DNA of 64,000 nt from Streptomyces caniferus (GCF_009811555.1 NZ_BLIN01000005.1:3729501-3793500); one strand, 5' to 3'; shown: positions 1 to 7,549, numbered from the stretch's first letter. Program-made: numbers and translations. Notes: generated by a model not told the origin, from the letters alone.

Positions 1-1
1 C

Positions 2-721
2 GTCGACCTGCTGGTGCGGCGTTATCTGACCGACCCCGTCGTGCATTCGGTCGACCCGTCGGCCGGTGCGGTCACGACGATGGAGCACCACGTCCTGCAC
101 GTCCACGGCGCCGACAAGCACGCCGCCACGACCGAGATCGCCGCCCGCGACGGCCGCGTGATCATGTTCCTGGACACCAAGCACGCCGTCGACCGGCTGA
201 CCCAGGACCTGCTCAACAGCGGGGTCCGGGCCGCCGCGCTGCACGGCGGCAAGTCGCAGCCGCAGCGCACCCGCACCCTGACGCAGTTCAAGTCCGGTCA
301 TGTGACGGTGCTGGTGGCCACCAACGTCGCCGCCCGCGGCATCCACGTCGACAACCTCGACCTCGTCGTCAACGTCGACCCGCCCACCGACCACAAGGAC
401 TACCTCCACCGCGGGGGCCGTACCGCCCGCGCCGGCGAGTCCGGCAGCGTCGTCACGCTCGTCACACCGAACCAGCGTCGAGGCATGGTCCGCCTCATGT
501 CGGACGCCGGTATCCGGCCGCAGACCACCCAGATCCGCTCGGGCGAAGAGGCCCTGAGCCGGATCACCGGCGCCCAGGCCCCGTCCGGCATCCCGGTCGT
601 CATTACCGCTCCGGTGGTCGAACGCTCCAAGCGCAGTGCCTCCTCCCGAGGCCGGCGCCGCCCCTCTTCGGCGACCCGGCGCGAGCCCGTACGCCAGTCC
701 GTCTTCGATGCGGTGGCCTAG
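2..721 (+). CDS. DEAD-box RNA helicase, C-terminal part (5' end outside window)
   Basis: This is the C-terminal half of a DEAD-box ATP-dependent RNA helicase, an enzyme that unwinds structured RNA and often serves in cold adaptation and ribosome assembly. The reading frame is open from the first base, so the gene starts upstream of the window. The second RecA-like domain is complete, with a motif IV-like VIMFLDTKHAVDRL, a motif V-like VATNVAARGIHV and a motif VI-like HRGGRTARAG. Common forms of the last two read TDVAARGID and HRxGRTGRAG, so this is a slightly divergent RhlE-type enzyme. A basic Arg/Ser-rich tail of about 40 residues ends the protein and probably contacts RNA. The CBS and SCO5918-family genes follow on the same strand, as in other Streptomyces cold-shock loci. 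The family is certain; the exact paralogue is not. Confidence 0.93.
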   Translation, partial: VDLLVRRYLTDPVVHSVDPSAGAVTTMEHHVLHVHGADKHAATTEIAARDGRVIMFLDTKHAVDRLTQDLLNSGVRAAALHGGKSQPQRTRTLTQFKSGHVTVLVATNVAARGIHVDNLDLVVNVDPPTDHKDYLHRGGRTARAGESGSVVTLVTPNQRRGMVRLMSDAGIRPQTTQIRSGEEALSRITGAQAPSGIPVVITAPVVERSKRSASSRGRRRPSSATRREPVRQSVFDAVA

Positions 722-767
722 AACCTTCGTGATCAGGAAGCTGACCCATCTCTGCAGGAGGCACCTT

Positions 768-1172
768 TTGTCGCTGGTTCAGATGCAGCCCCGCCCGGCA
801 AGCGCCAACCCCGTGCACAGGACGGTGGTTGAGGTCATGGACGCGGCCGGACCGCAGGTCTGTGACGACATGAGCGTCGAGGTGGCACTGGCCGTCATGG
901 CCGCCGCCCGCACGGGTCGACTGGTTGTTTGCGACCAGGACGGCCAGTGCACCGGCCTGGTCACCCGAACCGACCTCACCGCCGTCCGCGGCAGCTCCGC
1001 TTACACGGACCGCGTCCAGCTGCGCGACATCCTCGGCGACCACGGATCGTTCACCTCACCCGTGACCACTGCGGCCGAAGCCGAGCCCGTGATGCGCTCC
1101 CGTCGGCTCGATGCCCCGCCGATGGCCGGCGAGCAAGGCAGCGCCCTGGGCATTCTCGCCCTCTCCCGCTGA
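768..1172 (+). CDS. CBS-domain protein
   Basis: This is a small single CBS-pair-like protein of 134 residues. The hydrophobic pattern runs through a first half (VVEVMDAAGPQVCDDMSVEVALAVMAAA) and continues with GRLVVCDQDGQCTGLVTRTDLTAV, the usual CBS signature of a beta strand, a G-x-V-T-R-T-D-L turn and a helix. CBS pairs usually bind adenine nucleotides, but the ligand here is unknown. The start chosen is the TTG at 768, because an AGGAGG-type site (757-762) lies at proper distance. The in-frame codons upstream overlap the helicase gene and encode an Arg/Pro-rich stretch without domain character. It lies 46 bases after the helicase and is probably cotranscribed with it and with the SCO5918-family gene. 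Confidence 0.8.
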   Translation: MSLVQMQPRPASANPVHRTVVEVMDAAGPQVCDDMSVEVALAVMAAARTGRLVVCDQDGQCTGLVTRTDLTAVRGSSAYTDRVQLRDILGDHGSFTSPVTTAAEAEPVMRSRRLDAPPMAGEQGSALGILALSR

Positions 1173-1221
1173 ACCGTCTCCCCCTGGTCGGGCTGTTCTC
1201 CCCTTCTCGCTGTGAGGTCAC

Positions 1222-1530
1222 ATGCGTTGCATCATCGCCCGCTTCCCCTTCGAGCTCACCAAGAGCGGCGTGCTGGAATCGATGAAGGGCGTCAAGCCCG
1301 AACCGGTCACCGGCGAAACGGTGACCATCGGCCGCCGCCACTACCCCGTCAAGCAAGTCGGCCAGGTCATCACCCGCCAGGACCGCCGTGACTTCAGCGC
1401 CGCCGAAGTCCTCCGGGCCATGACTCAGCTCGGCTTCACCTGCCGCCCCCTCCCCAAGGCCGCACCCGTACGCATCCTCAGCCCGCTCCAGCAAGCCTCC
1501 GCGATGCTCGGCACCCCCGTGTCCGTCTGA
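1222..1530 (+). CDS. SCO5918-family protein
   Basis: This is a 102-residue protein that matches, from memory, the conserved Streptomyces SCO5918 family found beside DEAD-box helicases and cold-shock genes. It opens with MRCIIARFPFELTKSGVLESM, has a central IGRRHYPVKQVGQVITRQDRRDFSA segment and no membrane helix or signal peptide. Its biochemical role is not known. The neighbourhood (RNA helicase, CBS protein, and a MerR plus Csp pair further on) suggests a part in RNA handling or cold response, which is inference only. It is the last gene before a strong palindromic terminator. Confidence 0.8.
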   Translation: MRCIIARFPFELTKSGVLESMKGVKPEPVTGETVTIGRRHYPVKQVGQVITRQDRRDFSAAEVLRAMTQLGFTCRPLPKAAPVRILSPLQQASAMLGTPVSV

Positions 1531-1556
1531 CCGAGGGAACAGGCACGAGCCGACAC

Positions 1557-1612
1557 CTGTACGCGGTGTGGGCCCGACCGGCGCGCGCCGGTCGGGCCCA
1601 CACCGCGTACAG
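1557..1612. terminator. 56-bp perfect palindrome, bidirectional terminator
   Basis: Two 27-base arms (1557-1583 and 1586-1612) are exact reverse complements around a CG centre, so the whole 56 bp is a perfect palindrome. It lies between the convergent SCO5918-family gene (ends 1530) and the minus-strand gene that ends at 1636. A transcript from either side would form a very stable GC hairpin. There is no clear U tract, which Streptomyces terminators often lack. It could also be a binding site, but the position favours bidirectional termination. Confidence 0.8.
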
Positions 1613-1635
1613 CGGGTTCTCCTCGCAGTGGTTGC

Positions 1636-1992
1636 TCAGCGGTCGGAATAGCTGAAGTCGCCCACGGTCCAGGCGCTGACGTCCTCGATCGCGACGCGGT
1701 ACATCCCGCCCGTCTCCGGGATCCCGACTGTGCCCTGCAGGATCCGGGCGACATGGAAGTGCAGGTGCGTAGGCGGCCCGTTCCTCGCGGGGGTGTCGAA
1801 GACGGCGGAGAACTCGCCCAAGCGGTCCGAATCCGTCAGTACCTCCGATACCCTCTGCCGCCACACTGCTTCGGGAGCCAGCCGACCGGTGAGGACAGCA
1901 CCACCGGTGACCACGGTCAGGGACATCTGATTGCTCTGCCGGGACTCCACCAGGGCGGCGACGTCAACCAGCAGCTCGTCAGGCTTCGACAT
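1636..1992 (-). CDS. Conserved protein, possibly GvpU-like
   Basis: This is a soluble protein of 118 residues beginning MSKPDELLVDVAALVESRQ. It has alternating beta strands (MSLTVVTGGAVLTGRLAP, THLHFHVARILQG, MYRVAIEDVSAWTVGDFSY) and a central helix, a compact alpha/beta fold. The pattern of a conserved small protein with a 'tltv.Ggaii.G.l' strand recalls GvpU, a gas-vesicle accessory family, but no other gas-vesicle gene is in the window, so the function is left open. The start at 1992 is preferred because a TATAAT hexamer lies 7 bases upstream, which fits leaderless transcription. The longer upstream ATG adds 19 low-complexity residues and overlaps that promoter. Confidence 0.72.
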   Translation of the reverse strand: MSKPDELLVDVAALVESRQSNQMSLTVVTGGAVLTGRLAPEAVWRQRVSEVLTDSDRLGEFSAVFDTPARNGPPTHLHFHVARILQGTVGIPETGGMYRVAIEDVSAWTVGDFSYSDR

Positions 1993-2031
1993 GAGGCAGA
2001 TTATATTTTCCGGCCGTCCGGCTGCTTGAGC
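1993..2031 (-). promoter_or_regulatory. Probable leaderless promoter
   Basis: On the minus strand a perfect TATAAT (plus-strand 2000-2005) lies exactly 7 bases before the ATG at 1992. A weak -35-like TCAAGC lies 18 bases further upstream. That spacing puts transcription start on or next to the A of the start codon. No ribosome-binding sequence is present, in agreement with a leaderless mRNA. Confidence 0.6.
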
Positions 2032-2038
2032 GGTGGCG

Positions 2039-2460
2039 CTACCGGGCAAGACGGGCGCTTATGGTCTTGCCGCCGGAGGCCCGGCGGGTGACCGCGGTGG
2101 CGCGGGTGAGGCGGTTGACCATGGCCAGCCAAAGCCTCCGGTGCCGCCGTTCAGGTCAGGGGTGCGCATGCGCGGCGCATGCCGACTGGGGTCGTGGACG
2201 GCCACCTCGATGGTGTCGGGGTGCGCAGTCAGTTCTCATGTGCAGCGGCCCCCGCCGTGGCGCAGGGCGTTGGTGACGAGCTCGGACACGACCAAGACCA
2301 CGGCGTCCGCTGCGTCAGGGGCCACGGCCGGCTGTCGCAGGCAGGTGAGGAAGGCCCGTGCCGTATCACGTGCGTCGGCAACGGCTGTCGCGGAACGGGC
2401 GGTTGTGGCGTTGACGGCCATCATGTTCATCAGGGTCACCCTGGTCTCAGGATCGTCCAT
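2039..2460 (-). pseudogene. Anti-sigma-type ATP-binding protein (RsbW/HATPase_c_2), disrupted
   Basis: The conceptual protein is a short GHKL ATPase like the many Streptomyces anti-sigma regulators. It begins at MDDPETRVTLMNMMAVN and shows the N box as LVVSELVTNALRHGGG, a central DTIEVAVHDPSRHAPRM strand, a GGTGGFGW turn and the usual C-terminal strand. Two lesions break it. An in-frame TGA follows HGGGRCT near 2244 (the codons around it look like a paired one-base loss and gain). A base is also missing in the GGCTGGCC-ATGGTC stretch near 2120, shifting the last 25 or so codons. Read through both, the frame ends at the TAG at 2039. No intact copy of the family is in the window. Sequencing error cannot be ruled out, but two separate lesions make decay likelier. 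Confidence 0.72.
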
Positions 2461-3830
2461 GCCCGGCCTTTGCCTACCCGACCTCTGAGCCCCGCCCCTC
2501 CAGCCGCCAACCCGGCAGAGCCGCAGTGCTTGCCGGAGAAACTGACGGCCACAGTCGACGCGTGGCGGCACGCTGTCGTGCGCCCGCGCAGCCCGTGCCA
2601 CGGTGCCGGCCCCACGGCCTGCTCGAAATCGGGTGCCCGCGCCGGGCTCGAGGAGGCGGCCCATCCGAGGCGACGCTACCGGCCGGGCGAGCACGAGAGA
2701 GTGACCGCGGGCTGAGAAGCAGATCCTCGTTGAGGCGCTGACGCGGCAGCAGGAGCGCCAGTCTGCGAAGTGCGGCACCAGCACCGGCGTGCACCGCTTC
2801 CACGAGCTGCTCGGTCATCGGGCCGGGACCGTCAAGGCCGGCACAGGCCCTCGTGCCACGCCCGTCACCGGTCGGCCTGTCGGGTGTTACGGCCGGAAAC
2901 ATGAGATGCCCAGGGGGGCCGGTACCCGCCGACGGTAGCCGCGGCGCAGTCGGCGGCGTCACGGGAAGCCCGACGGGCTGCGCGGCCTGTGGGTCACTCC
3001 GAGCGCCGGACCCGAGCTTCGGGGCTGCTCCCGACCATCCATAGACCGGGCGAGGCGGGATACCTCATGTTCAGCGCGCGGAAATCTATGCCCGCTGGAG
3101 TAGACATTGAGTAGTGGTGTGGTTATGGTTTCTCTCGTAGCCGAGATCGAGCGAGGCCCGGCAGAGATGAACTGCCAGGCAGCAGTACACGCAGTTGCAG
3201 TTCGCAGGACGGTGCGGTGGTGGAGTTCCGAAGCCAGGGTTGTTGCAGGACGGCGACGGGACTGACGACCGGACCGGGTGGCCCGCAGTGATCAGGGGCC
3301 GCCGTGAGCAGTACCGCAGTTGACGCGGTGGCAGTACCCGCAAGTGAAGTTCGCAGTACCCAGCAGTGAAGTCAGCGAGCAGCACCTCGGTGAAGGCGTC
3401 GGCTGCGGACGCGCGCACCGGGAAGTTCGGCAGTGGGGTTCTAAGCCAGAGCAGACGCAGGACGGGCAACGGGGCTGGCTGCCGAAGAGTGGCGCTGCGC
3501 GAGGCCACCAGTAGTTCGCAGTATCAGCAGTGCAAGCAATACGCAGTACCCGTTTGGTAAGTGATCGGTTCAGAGGGAAGAACGGAGGAACCCGCGCCAT
3601 CAGGATCGCCCGGGCGGAAGGCTTGAGCCCGGGTACCGCAGGACATCGATAGTGAGGTGGTCTCCGGTCAAGCAACCGCGATCCCCGCATTGCCCGTCCT
3701 CTCCCGGCTGGGCCTGCGGACACAGAAGGCCGGCGCAGTATCAGGGCCGGCAGATGGTGTAGCAGTTCCTTCGGGGCCCTGGTGCCAGTACGGCACCAGG
3801 GCCCCTCCACGCGTTCCACAGAGAGGTGCG
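2461..3830. other. Long gene-free region with repeated GCAGT motifs; leader of the MerR gene
   Basis: I find no convincing protein gene here: the open frames are short, overlap on both strands and lack domain character. From about 3180 to 3790 the sequence is unusually rich in short related words: GCAGTAC, GCAGTTG, GTTCGCAG (3198, 3347 and 3513) and GCAGTATCAG. These occur more than a dozen times in both spaced and adjacent form. The region also has more A and T than its surroundings. It ends in a perfect hairpin just before the MerR start. It is best read as a long regulatory leader or an unrecognised non-coding RNA; that is an inference. Confidence 0.4.
3773..3805 (+). promoter_or_regulatory. 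Perfect 14-bp hairpin in the leader of the MerR gene
   Basis: Arms GGGGCCCTGGTGCC (3773-3786) and GGCACCAGGGCCCC (3792-3805) are exact reverse complements around the loop AGTAC. The hairpin ends 25 bases before the ATG at 3831 and 15 bases before the GAGAGG ribosome site. It could be an attenuator, an RNA-stability element or a terminator for a transcript of the upstream repeat region. Confidence 0.65.
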
Positions 3831-4169
3831 ATGACAGCAGACGACTCGTACGGCCGTCTCGACGACGACGACTACCCCGCCTACACCATGGGTCGAGCTG
3901 CCGAGATGCTCGGCACCACCCCCAACTTTCTCCGCGCCATCGGTGAGGCCCGGCTGATCACCCCGCTCCGCTCGGAGGGCGGCCACCGCCGCTACTCCCG
4001 TTACCAGCTGCGCATCGCGGCCCGCGCCCGGGAACTCGTCGACCAGGGCACCCCCATCGAGGCCGCCTGCCGCATCGTCATCCTCGAAGACCAGCTCGAA
4101 GAAGCCCAGCGCATCAACGCCGAACACCGCCGCGCCGTCGGACCACCCAACCCACCGACTGCGGCATGA
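3831..4169 (+). CDS. MerR-family (BldC-like) transcriptional regulator
   Basis: This is a DNA-binding protein of 112 residues. After a short acidic N-terminus the MerR winged-helix follows: [26 protein letters not shown] (helix-turn-helix) and [26 protein letters not shown] (wing and second helix pair), at roughly residues 18-85. A short charged coiled coil ([21 protein letters not shown]) closes it. There is no effector-binding domain, so it resembles small BldC-type proteins rather than ligand-sensing MerR activators. GAGAGG at 3821-3826 supports the start. The cold-shock gene follows about 240 bases later on the same strand, a common Streptomyces pairing, and the gene may act on it or on itself. 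The long structured leader suggests post-transcriptional control. Confidence 0.85.
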   Translation: MTADDSYGRLDDDDYPAYTMGRAAEMLGTTPNFLRAIGEARLITPLRSEGGHRRYSRYQLRIAARARELVDQGTPIEAACRIVILEDQLEEAQRINAEHRRAVGPPNPPTAA

Positions 4170-4301
4170 GATGAGCGTGCCCGCCGGTATCGGCGGGCAC
4201 CGCACGCACAGCCCCGGTGTGCGGCGTGATCGTTCCTGTGGTGACGTGGTGTGCGGGGCGTGTAGCGTCTGCGTAGCTGTCGTGGTTCGGAATTCCCCTT
4301 T

Positions 4302-4326
4302 GCCCACGCCTTGGTGTGGGCGTTTT
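4302..4326 (+). terminator. Hairpin with T run between MerR and csp genes
   Basis: GCCCACGCC (4302-4310) pairs with GGTGTGGGC (4313-4321), with one G-U pair and a very tight loop that probably opens to about eight bases. A short T run (GTTTT) follows. It may end the MerR transcript, or form part of the 5' leader of the cold-shock gene. Confidence 0.45.
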
Positions 4327-4410
4327 GCTGTGCTGTGCCGCAGGAACCAGGGCGATCACCTCTGCCTTCTGCATGGAGTGGGAGGCGTTCATCGACTGGA
4401 AGGCATGACT

Positions 4411-4614
4411 ATGGCTACGGGAACCGTGAAGTGGTTCAACGCGGAGAAGGGCTTCGGCTTCATCGCCCAGGACGGCGGCGGCCCGGATGTCTTCGCGCAC
4501 TACTCCGCAATCAACTCCTCGGGCTTCCGTGAGCTCCAAGAGGGCCAGGCCGTGACGTTCGACGTCACCCAGGGCCAGAAGGGCCCTCAGGCGGAGAACA
4601 TCGACCCGGCCTGA
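4411..4614 (+). CDS. CspA-family cold-shock protein
   Basis: This is a cold-shock-domain protein of 67 residues, the usual length, that binds single-stranded RNA and DNA and works as an RNA chaperone. The ribonucleoprotein motifs are intact: RNP1 as KGFGFIAQD and RNP2 as DVFAHYSAI. It begins [16 protein letters not shown] as in other Streptomyces Csp proteins. The ATG at 4411 is chosen over the one at 4405 because GGAAGG at 4398-4403 is then properly spaced. It is monocistronic, between a weak hairpin upstream and a strong one downstream. Together with the helicase and MerR genes it forms a cold-shock type locus. Confidence 0.97.
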   Translation: MATGTVKWFNAEKGFGFIAQDGGGPDVFAHYSAINSSGFRELQEGQAVTFDVTQGQKGPQAENIDPA

Positions 4615-4681
4615 CATCATCAGCCGTACCTGCGGCGACGCGACGGAGCAGGCACGGAAGACAGACACGCAACACATGTCC

Positions 4682-4711
4682 AGGGCCGCGCAGCGCACGC
4701 CGTGCGGCCCT
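4682..4711 (+). terminator. Terminator hairpin after the cold-shock gene
   Basis: AGGGCCGCGC (4682-4691) pairs with GTGCGGCCCT (4702-4711) with a single G-U pair and a ten-base loop. It begins 67 bases after the csp stop codon and is followed by a pyrimidine-rich CTGCCTTTCTCC. The next gene is on the opposite strand and ends at 5170. Between 4715 and 5165 I see nothing I can assign. Confidence 0.6.
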
Positions 4712-5169
4712 CTGCCTTTCTCCGGCGGCTTGAGAGACGAGGCCGGGATTGCCGGGTGTCGTGAGAGTACGAGCCCGCACGCGGCTCGGATGCAGGCGAG
4801 TCAGGCGAGGCGGGCGCTGCCGTGGGTCTAGGTCTGTTCGCGTAAGGCGGCCATGAGTTCGCGATCCTGACCGTCGGCAATGTCACGGACAAGACGGGTC
4901 CCTGCCAGGGATGGCCCTCCTGTCCGAACGATCCCACCGGGTTCTCTCGTCTCCGGCCTCAACTGCGGCGCGGCCTCAGCGGGTATGGCAGCTGGCGGCA
5001 GCCTCCCTCCGGCATCCCCCGTACCGCCGTAGGCGCTGATCCGGCAGGCGACTACGGCGATAACACCGTCGTCGGGAGTGAAGCGCTTGACTGTCTGCCC
5101 GGCTGCCCCTCCGCCCTGGCCTCGGGACGTCGGAAACGTGGTGACGCGAGCGCCAGGGCAGCGCTGTGG

Positions 5170-6000
5170 TCAGTAGGCGGCGAGGGAGATGGCGACGTAG
5201 TGCGCGGTGAAGGCTGCCACGGTCAGGGCGTGGAACACCTCGTGATAGCCGAACCAGCGGGGAGAGGGGTCGGGGCGTCGGAGGGCGTAGACCACCGCGC
5301 CCGCGCTGTAGAGGAGACCGCCGGTCACGATCAGCGTGAGTACGGCCGCTCCGCCGGTGTGCAGGAAGTCGGGCAGGTAGCGCACCGGCGCCCAGCCCAG
5401 AGCCAGGTAGCAGGGGGTGTACAGCCAGCGGGGAGCGCCGACCCACAGGACGCGGAAGGCGATGCCGACCAGCGCGCCCGACCATACGATCCACAGCAGG
5501 ACTGCTCGCTGGTCAGCGGGGAGGAGCACGGCCAGAGGGGTGCAGGTGCCGGCGATGATCAGGAAGATGTTGGCGTGGTCGAGGCGACGCAGAACGGCCT
5601 CGCCGAGTGGCCCCCAGGTGCCCAGGTGGTAGATGGCGCTCGTCCCGAACAGCAGCCAGGCGGTAACGGAGTACACGGTGCAGGACAGGGCCAGCTGCGG
5701 CGCCCGGGCCAGGCAAATAAGGACGATGCCCGCGATCAACGAGGCGGGGACCATCGCGGCGTGCAGCCAGCCACGCAGCCTCGGCTTGATCGGCTCGACC
5801 AGGTCGGCCGCCCTCTCCGCCAGGGCGGCAAGCGGGTGAGCCTCTTCCCCGGCATTGCCGTGGTGTGAACCGCGGGGGAGGCTGGCTGAAGCGTCCCCTT
5901 CTCCTTTAACCGGCGCGGAGGAAAAGCTTCCGCCGTCGGCGTCGTCGAGGGACACAGGTTCCCGTCCTGTCTGGGACTTCTGGGCATCGCTGGCAACCAT
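5170..6000 (-). CDS. trhA: Hemolysin III / TrhA-type (PAQR) membrane protein
   Basis: This is an integral membrane protein of 276 residues in the hemolysin III (PAQR-like) family, linked in bacteria to membrane fluidity and energy homeostasis. About seven transmembrane segments follow a hydrophilic N-terminal extension of about 80 residues, which is longer than usual for the family (around 210-230 in total). The family metal-site residues are visible: SAIYHLG (Ser and His), LDHANIFLIIAG (Asp), and GYHEVFHALTVAAF near the C-terminus (two His). The start at 6000 gives the long N-terminus; a shorter start is possible. The gene stands alone between the csp terminator and the tRNA remnant. Confidence 0.88.
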   Translation of the reverse strand: MVASDAQKSQTGREPVSLDDADGGSFSSAPVKGEGDASASLPRGSHHGNAGEEAHPLAALAERAADLVEPIKPRLRGWLHAAMVPASLIAGIVLICLARAPQLALSCTVYSVTAWLLFGTSAIYHLGTWGPLGEAVLRRLDHANIFLIIAGTCTPLAVLLPADQRAVLLWIVWSGALVGIAFRVLWVGAPRWLYTPCYLALGWAPVRYLPDFLHTGGAAVLTLIVTGGLLYSAGAVVYALRRPDPSPRWFGYHEVFHALTVAAFTAHYVAISLAAY

Positions 6001-6303
6001 GTGGCCATGCTAGGAGCCGTCCTCAGCAGCGTTCCCAGAGGTCGGCCTCGTGCCACCAACTGGGCCTGCGGAAGTCGTGGTGCCGGACACGATCGTCGTG
6101 AGGAAGGTCTGATCCAAGACTGGGAGCCATCTGGGAGCCGACCCGCTCGCCGAGCCCTCCCTACACCACTCGAAACCCACCGAAGCCAACGCCCTCCAGG
6201 ACGCCGACCGTCAAGCGGTCCGCCCAGGTCGGAACGCCCCGTCCTGTCCCGAGGACTTGGACACCGTGTTGTCGAACGTGCTGGCCGCTGTATCCCGTTG
6301 ATG

Positions 6304-6345
6304 CCCAAGCTCAGAGCGCGGGTTCGATTCCCGTCACCCGCTCCA
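6304..6345 (+). other. 3' part of tRNA-Gly(CCC), attachment-site-like remnant
   Basis: These 42 bases read as a tRNA from the anticodon onward: CCC anticodon, AA, anticodon stem GCTCA, variable loop GAGC, T stem and loop GCGGG-TTCGATT-CCCGT, acceptor CACCCGC, discriminator T and encoded CCA. They agree with my memory of Streptomyces tRNA-Gly(CCC). The 5' half (GCGGGTG and the D arm) is absent, and the base before the anticodon is G instead of the universal T33, so identity stops there. A clean 3' tRNA segment with its terminator is the classic product of tyrosine-recombinase integration into a tRNA gene. Just upstream, two TGGGAGCC words at 6121 and 6132 look like integrase arm sites. No integrase gene is in view. 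Confidence 0.72.
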
Positions 6346-6384
6346 TAGTTGAGGCCCAGGTCGGCGACCTGAGCCTCAACTATG
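6344..6384 (+). terminator. Long hairpin following the tRNA-Gly remnant
   Basis: CATAGTTGAGGCCCAGGTC (6344-6362) pairs with GACCTGAGCCTCAACTATG (6366-6384) with one mismatch in 19 and a GGC loop. It starts on the CCA end of the tRNA segment, as expected for the natural terminator of that tRNA gene, and so moved or stayed with the remnant. Confidence 0.75.
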
Positions 6385-6503
6385 AGGGCACGCCATGCCC
6401 CACGGCGGTCCAGCGTCGTGGAGGCGAAGTCGGCCGATGTCCTGCGGACGCAGGTAAGAGTTCGGCACCATCGCCCCGTGGGCAGAGCTGAGCCGGGGGG
6501 AAG

Positions 6504-7190
6504 ATGCCGTTCACAGGAACTACCAGAGTGCGCGTTGCTGCATTCACGTTGCGCAGATGGGCACGACTCCGCACGTGGCGCCGCCGAGTCAACAGAGTGG
6601 CCGTAGAAACCGAGATCACGCGGTTGGACAGAGCCTTAACGACCTTGTCCATCTCAGACACGGCACTACCGCACACGCGGGCGGCTCTCCACACCAGTCG
6701 CACAACTCTGGAGACCATGCCCTATGGATCGGTGCTCGCCGTCTTCGCAGCTTGGATAATGAGCGTGCGGGTGATCAAGGTGCTCGCGGAGGCTGCCCTC
6801 CAAGTCACCACCTATCTACACCTGTCGGGTTTCGAGCGTGCACTAGCCCATTTCCTGTGGGTCTGGAGACATTTCGGCGACAACAAGCTCGTAACCGAGG
6901 TCCCCGCCGGAGACTTCCTGAGCATGGTGATCGTCATAGTTGGCCCATTCGGCGTCGCGTTTTGGTGGCTGATAAACCGACGGCTGGCGAGAGGAGCGCA
7001 GTACCGCCACAAGACCAGCCTCTGCGCGCTCAGGGCGCTCACCCAGTGCGCGGAGGCGTACGTGCAGGAGCCCGGCGAGCGACGGTCAGCTCTCCGCCAA
7101 CTGGACATCAGCTCCAGGGAGGTAGAGCGGGCCCTCTTGCACGCGCCTAACGCGGTGGGCACCATGCCACGGCGATCCTGCAGAGAGTGA
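6504..7190 (+). CDS. Orphan membrane protein, probably truncated at its C-terminus
   Basis: I do not recognise this 228-residue protein. It has an Arg-rich N-terminus, one hydrophobic helix around residues 75-100 (SVLAVFAAWIMSVRVIKVLA) and a second around 145-165 (LSMVIVIVGPFGVAFWWLI). A cytoplasmic tail follows, rich in charged helix (HKTSLCALRALTQCAEAYV). A GGGGGAA site lies just before the ATG at 6504. The last eight residues or so are encoded by what is otherwise an ABC ATPase gene in another frame, so the natural C-terminus has been lost at a junction near 7165. The region is lower in GC than its surroundings and is bounded by two tRNA-like remnants, which suggests transferred DNA. Confidence 0.5.
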   Translation: MPFTGTTRVRVAAFTLRRWARLRTWRRRVNRVAVETEITRLDRALTTLSISDTALPHTRAALHTSRTTLETMPYGSVLAVFAAWIMSVRVIKVLAEAALQVTTYLHLSGFERALAHFLWVWRHFGDNKLVTEVPAGDFLSMVIVIVGPFGVAFWWLINRRLARGAQYRHKTSLCALRALTQCAEAYVQEPGERRSALRQLDISSREVERALLHAPNAVGTMPRRSCRE

Positions 7191-7549
7191 TCGCCACGCT
7201 GGGCCTGCGGGAGCGGCTGGCCCACCGGCCCCCGCAGCTGTCCGGCGGTCAGCAGCAGCGAGTCGCCTGCGCCCGCGCGCTGTTGAATCAGCCGGAGATC
7301 ATCTTCGCGGACGAGCCCACCGGGAACCTCGATTCCCGGGCCGGGGCCGATGTGCTGCGGCTCCTCCGGGAGTCGGTCCGGCAGCTCGGGCAGACCATCG
7401 TCATGGTGACGCACGACCCGGTGGCCGCCTCCTACGCCGACCGCGTGGTCTTCCTCGCCGACGGCAGGATCGTCGACGAACTGCAGCAGCCGACGGCGGA
7501 CCGGGTGCTGGACCGTATGCGGATGTTCGACCCCGCGGGCGGCGCCTGA
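7166..7549 (+). pseudogene. ABC transporter ATPase (MacB/LolD type), 3' fragment
   Basis: Only the C-terminal half of an ABC ATPase is present. It contains the signature LSGGQQQRVACARALL, Walker B IIFADEPTGNLDS, the D-loop and the switch His as VMVTHDP. The Walker A half and the permease partner that such genes normally have are missing. Identity to the family starts at ATAILQRVIATLGLRERL, from 7166, inside the last codons of the upstream membrane-protein gene but in another frame, which marks a recombination or deletion joint. Without Walker A the product cannot be an active ATPase. It is a decaying remnant next to the second tRNA-like scar. Confidence 0.8.

Noticed and set aside
636..767. 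Longer N-terminus of the CBS protein
   Set aside because: It overlaps the helicase gene, encodes Pro/Arg-rich sequence and has no ribosome site. The TTG at 768 has AGGAGG upstream.
2474..2962. Minus-strand frame with MTEQLVEAVHAGAGAALRRL
   Set aside because: A short plausible helix is followed by Arg/Pro-rich shadow sequence, with no ribosome site. It could be a gene relic but cannot be supported.
5200..5868. Plus-strand frame of 222 codons opposite the TrhA gene
   Set aside because: It is antisense to a gene with clear transmembrane and metal motifs, and is rich in Gly, Arg and Gln as such shadows are.
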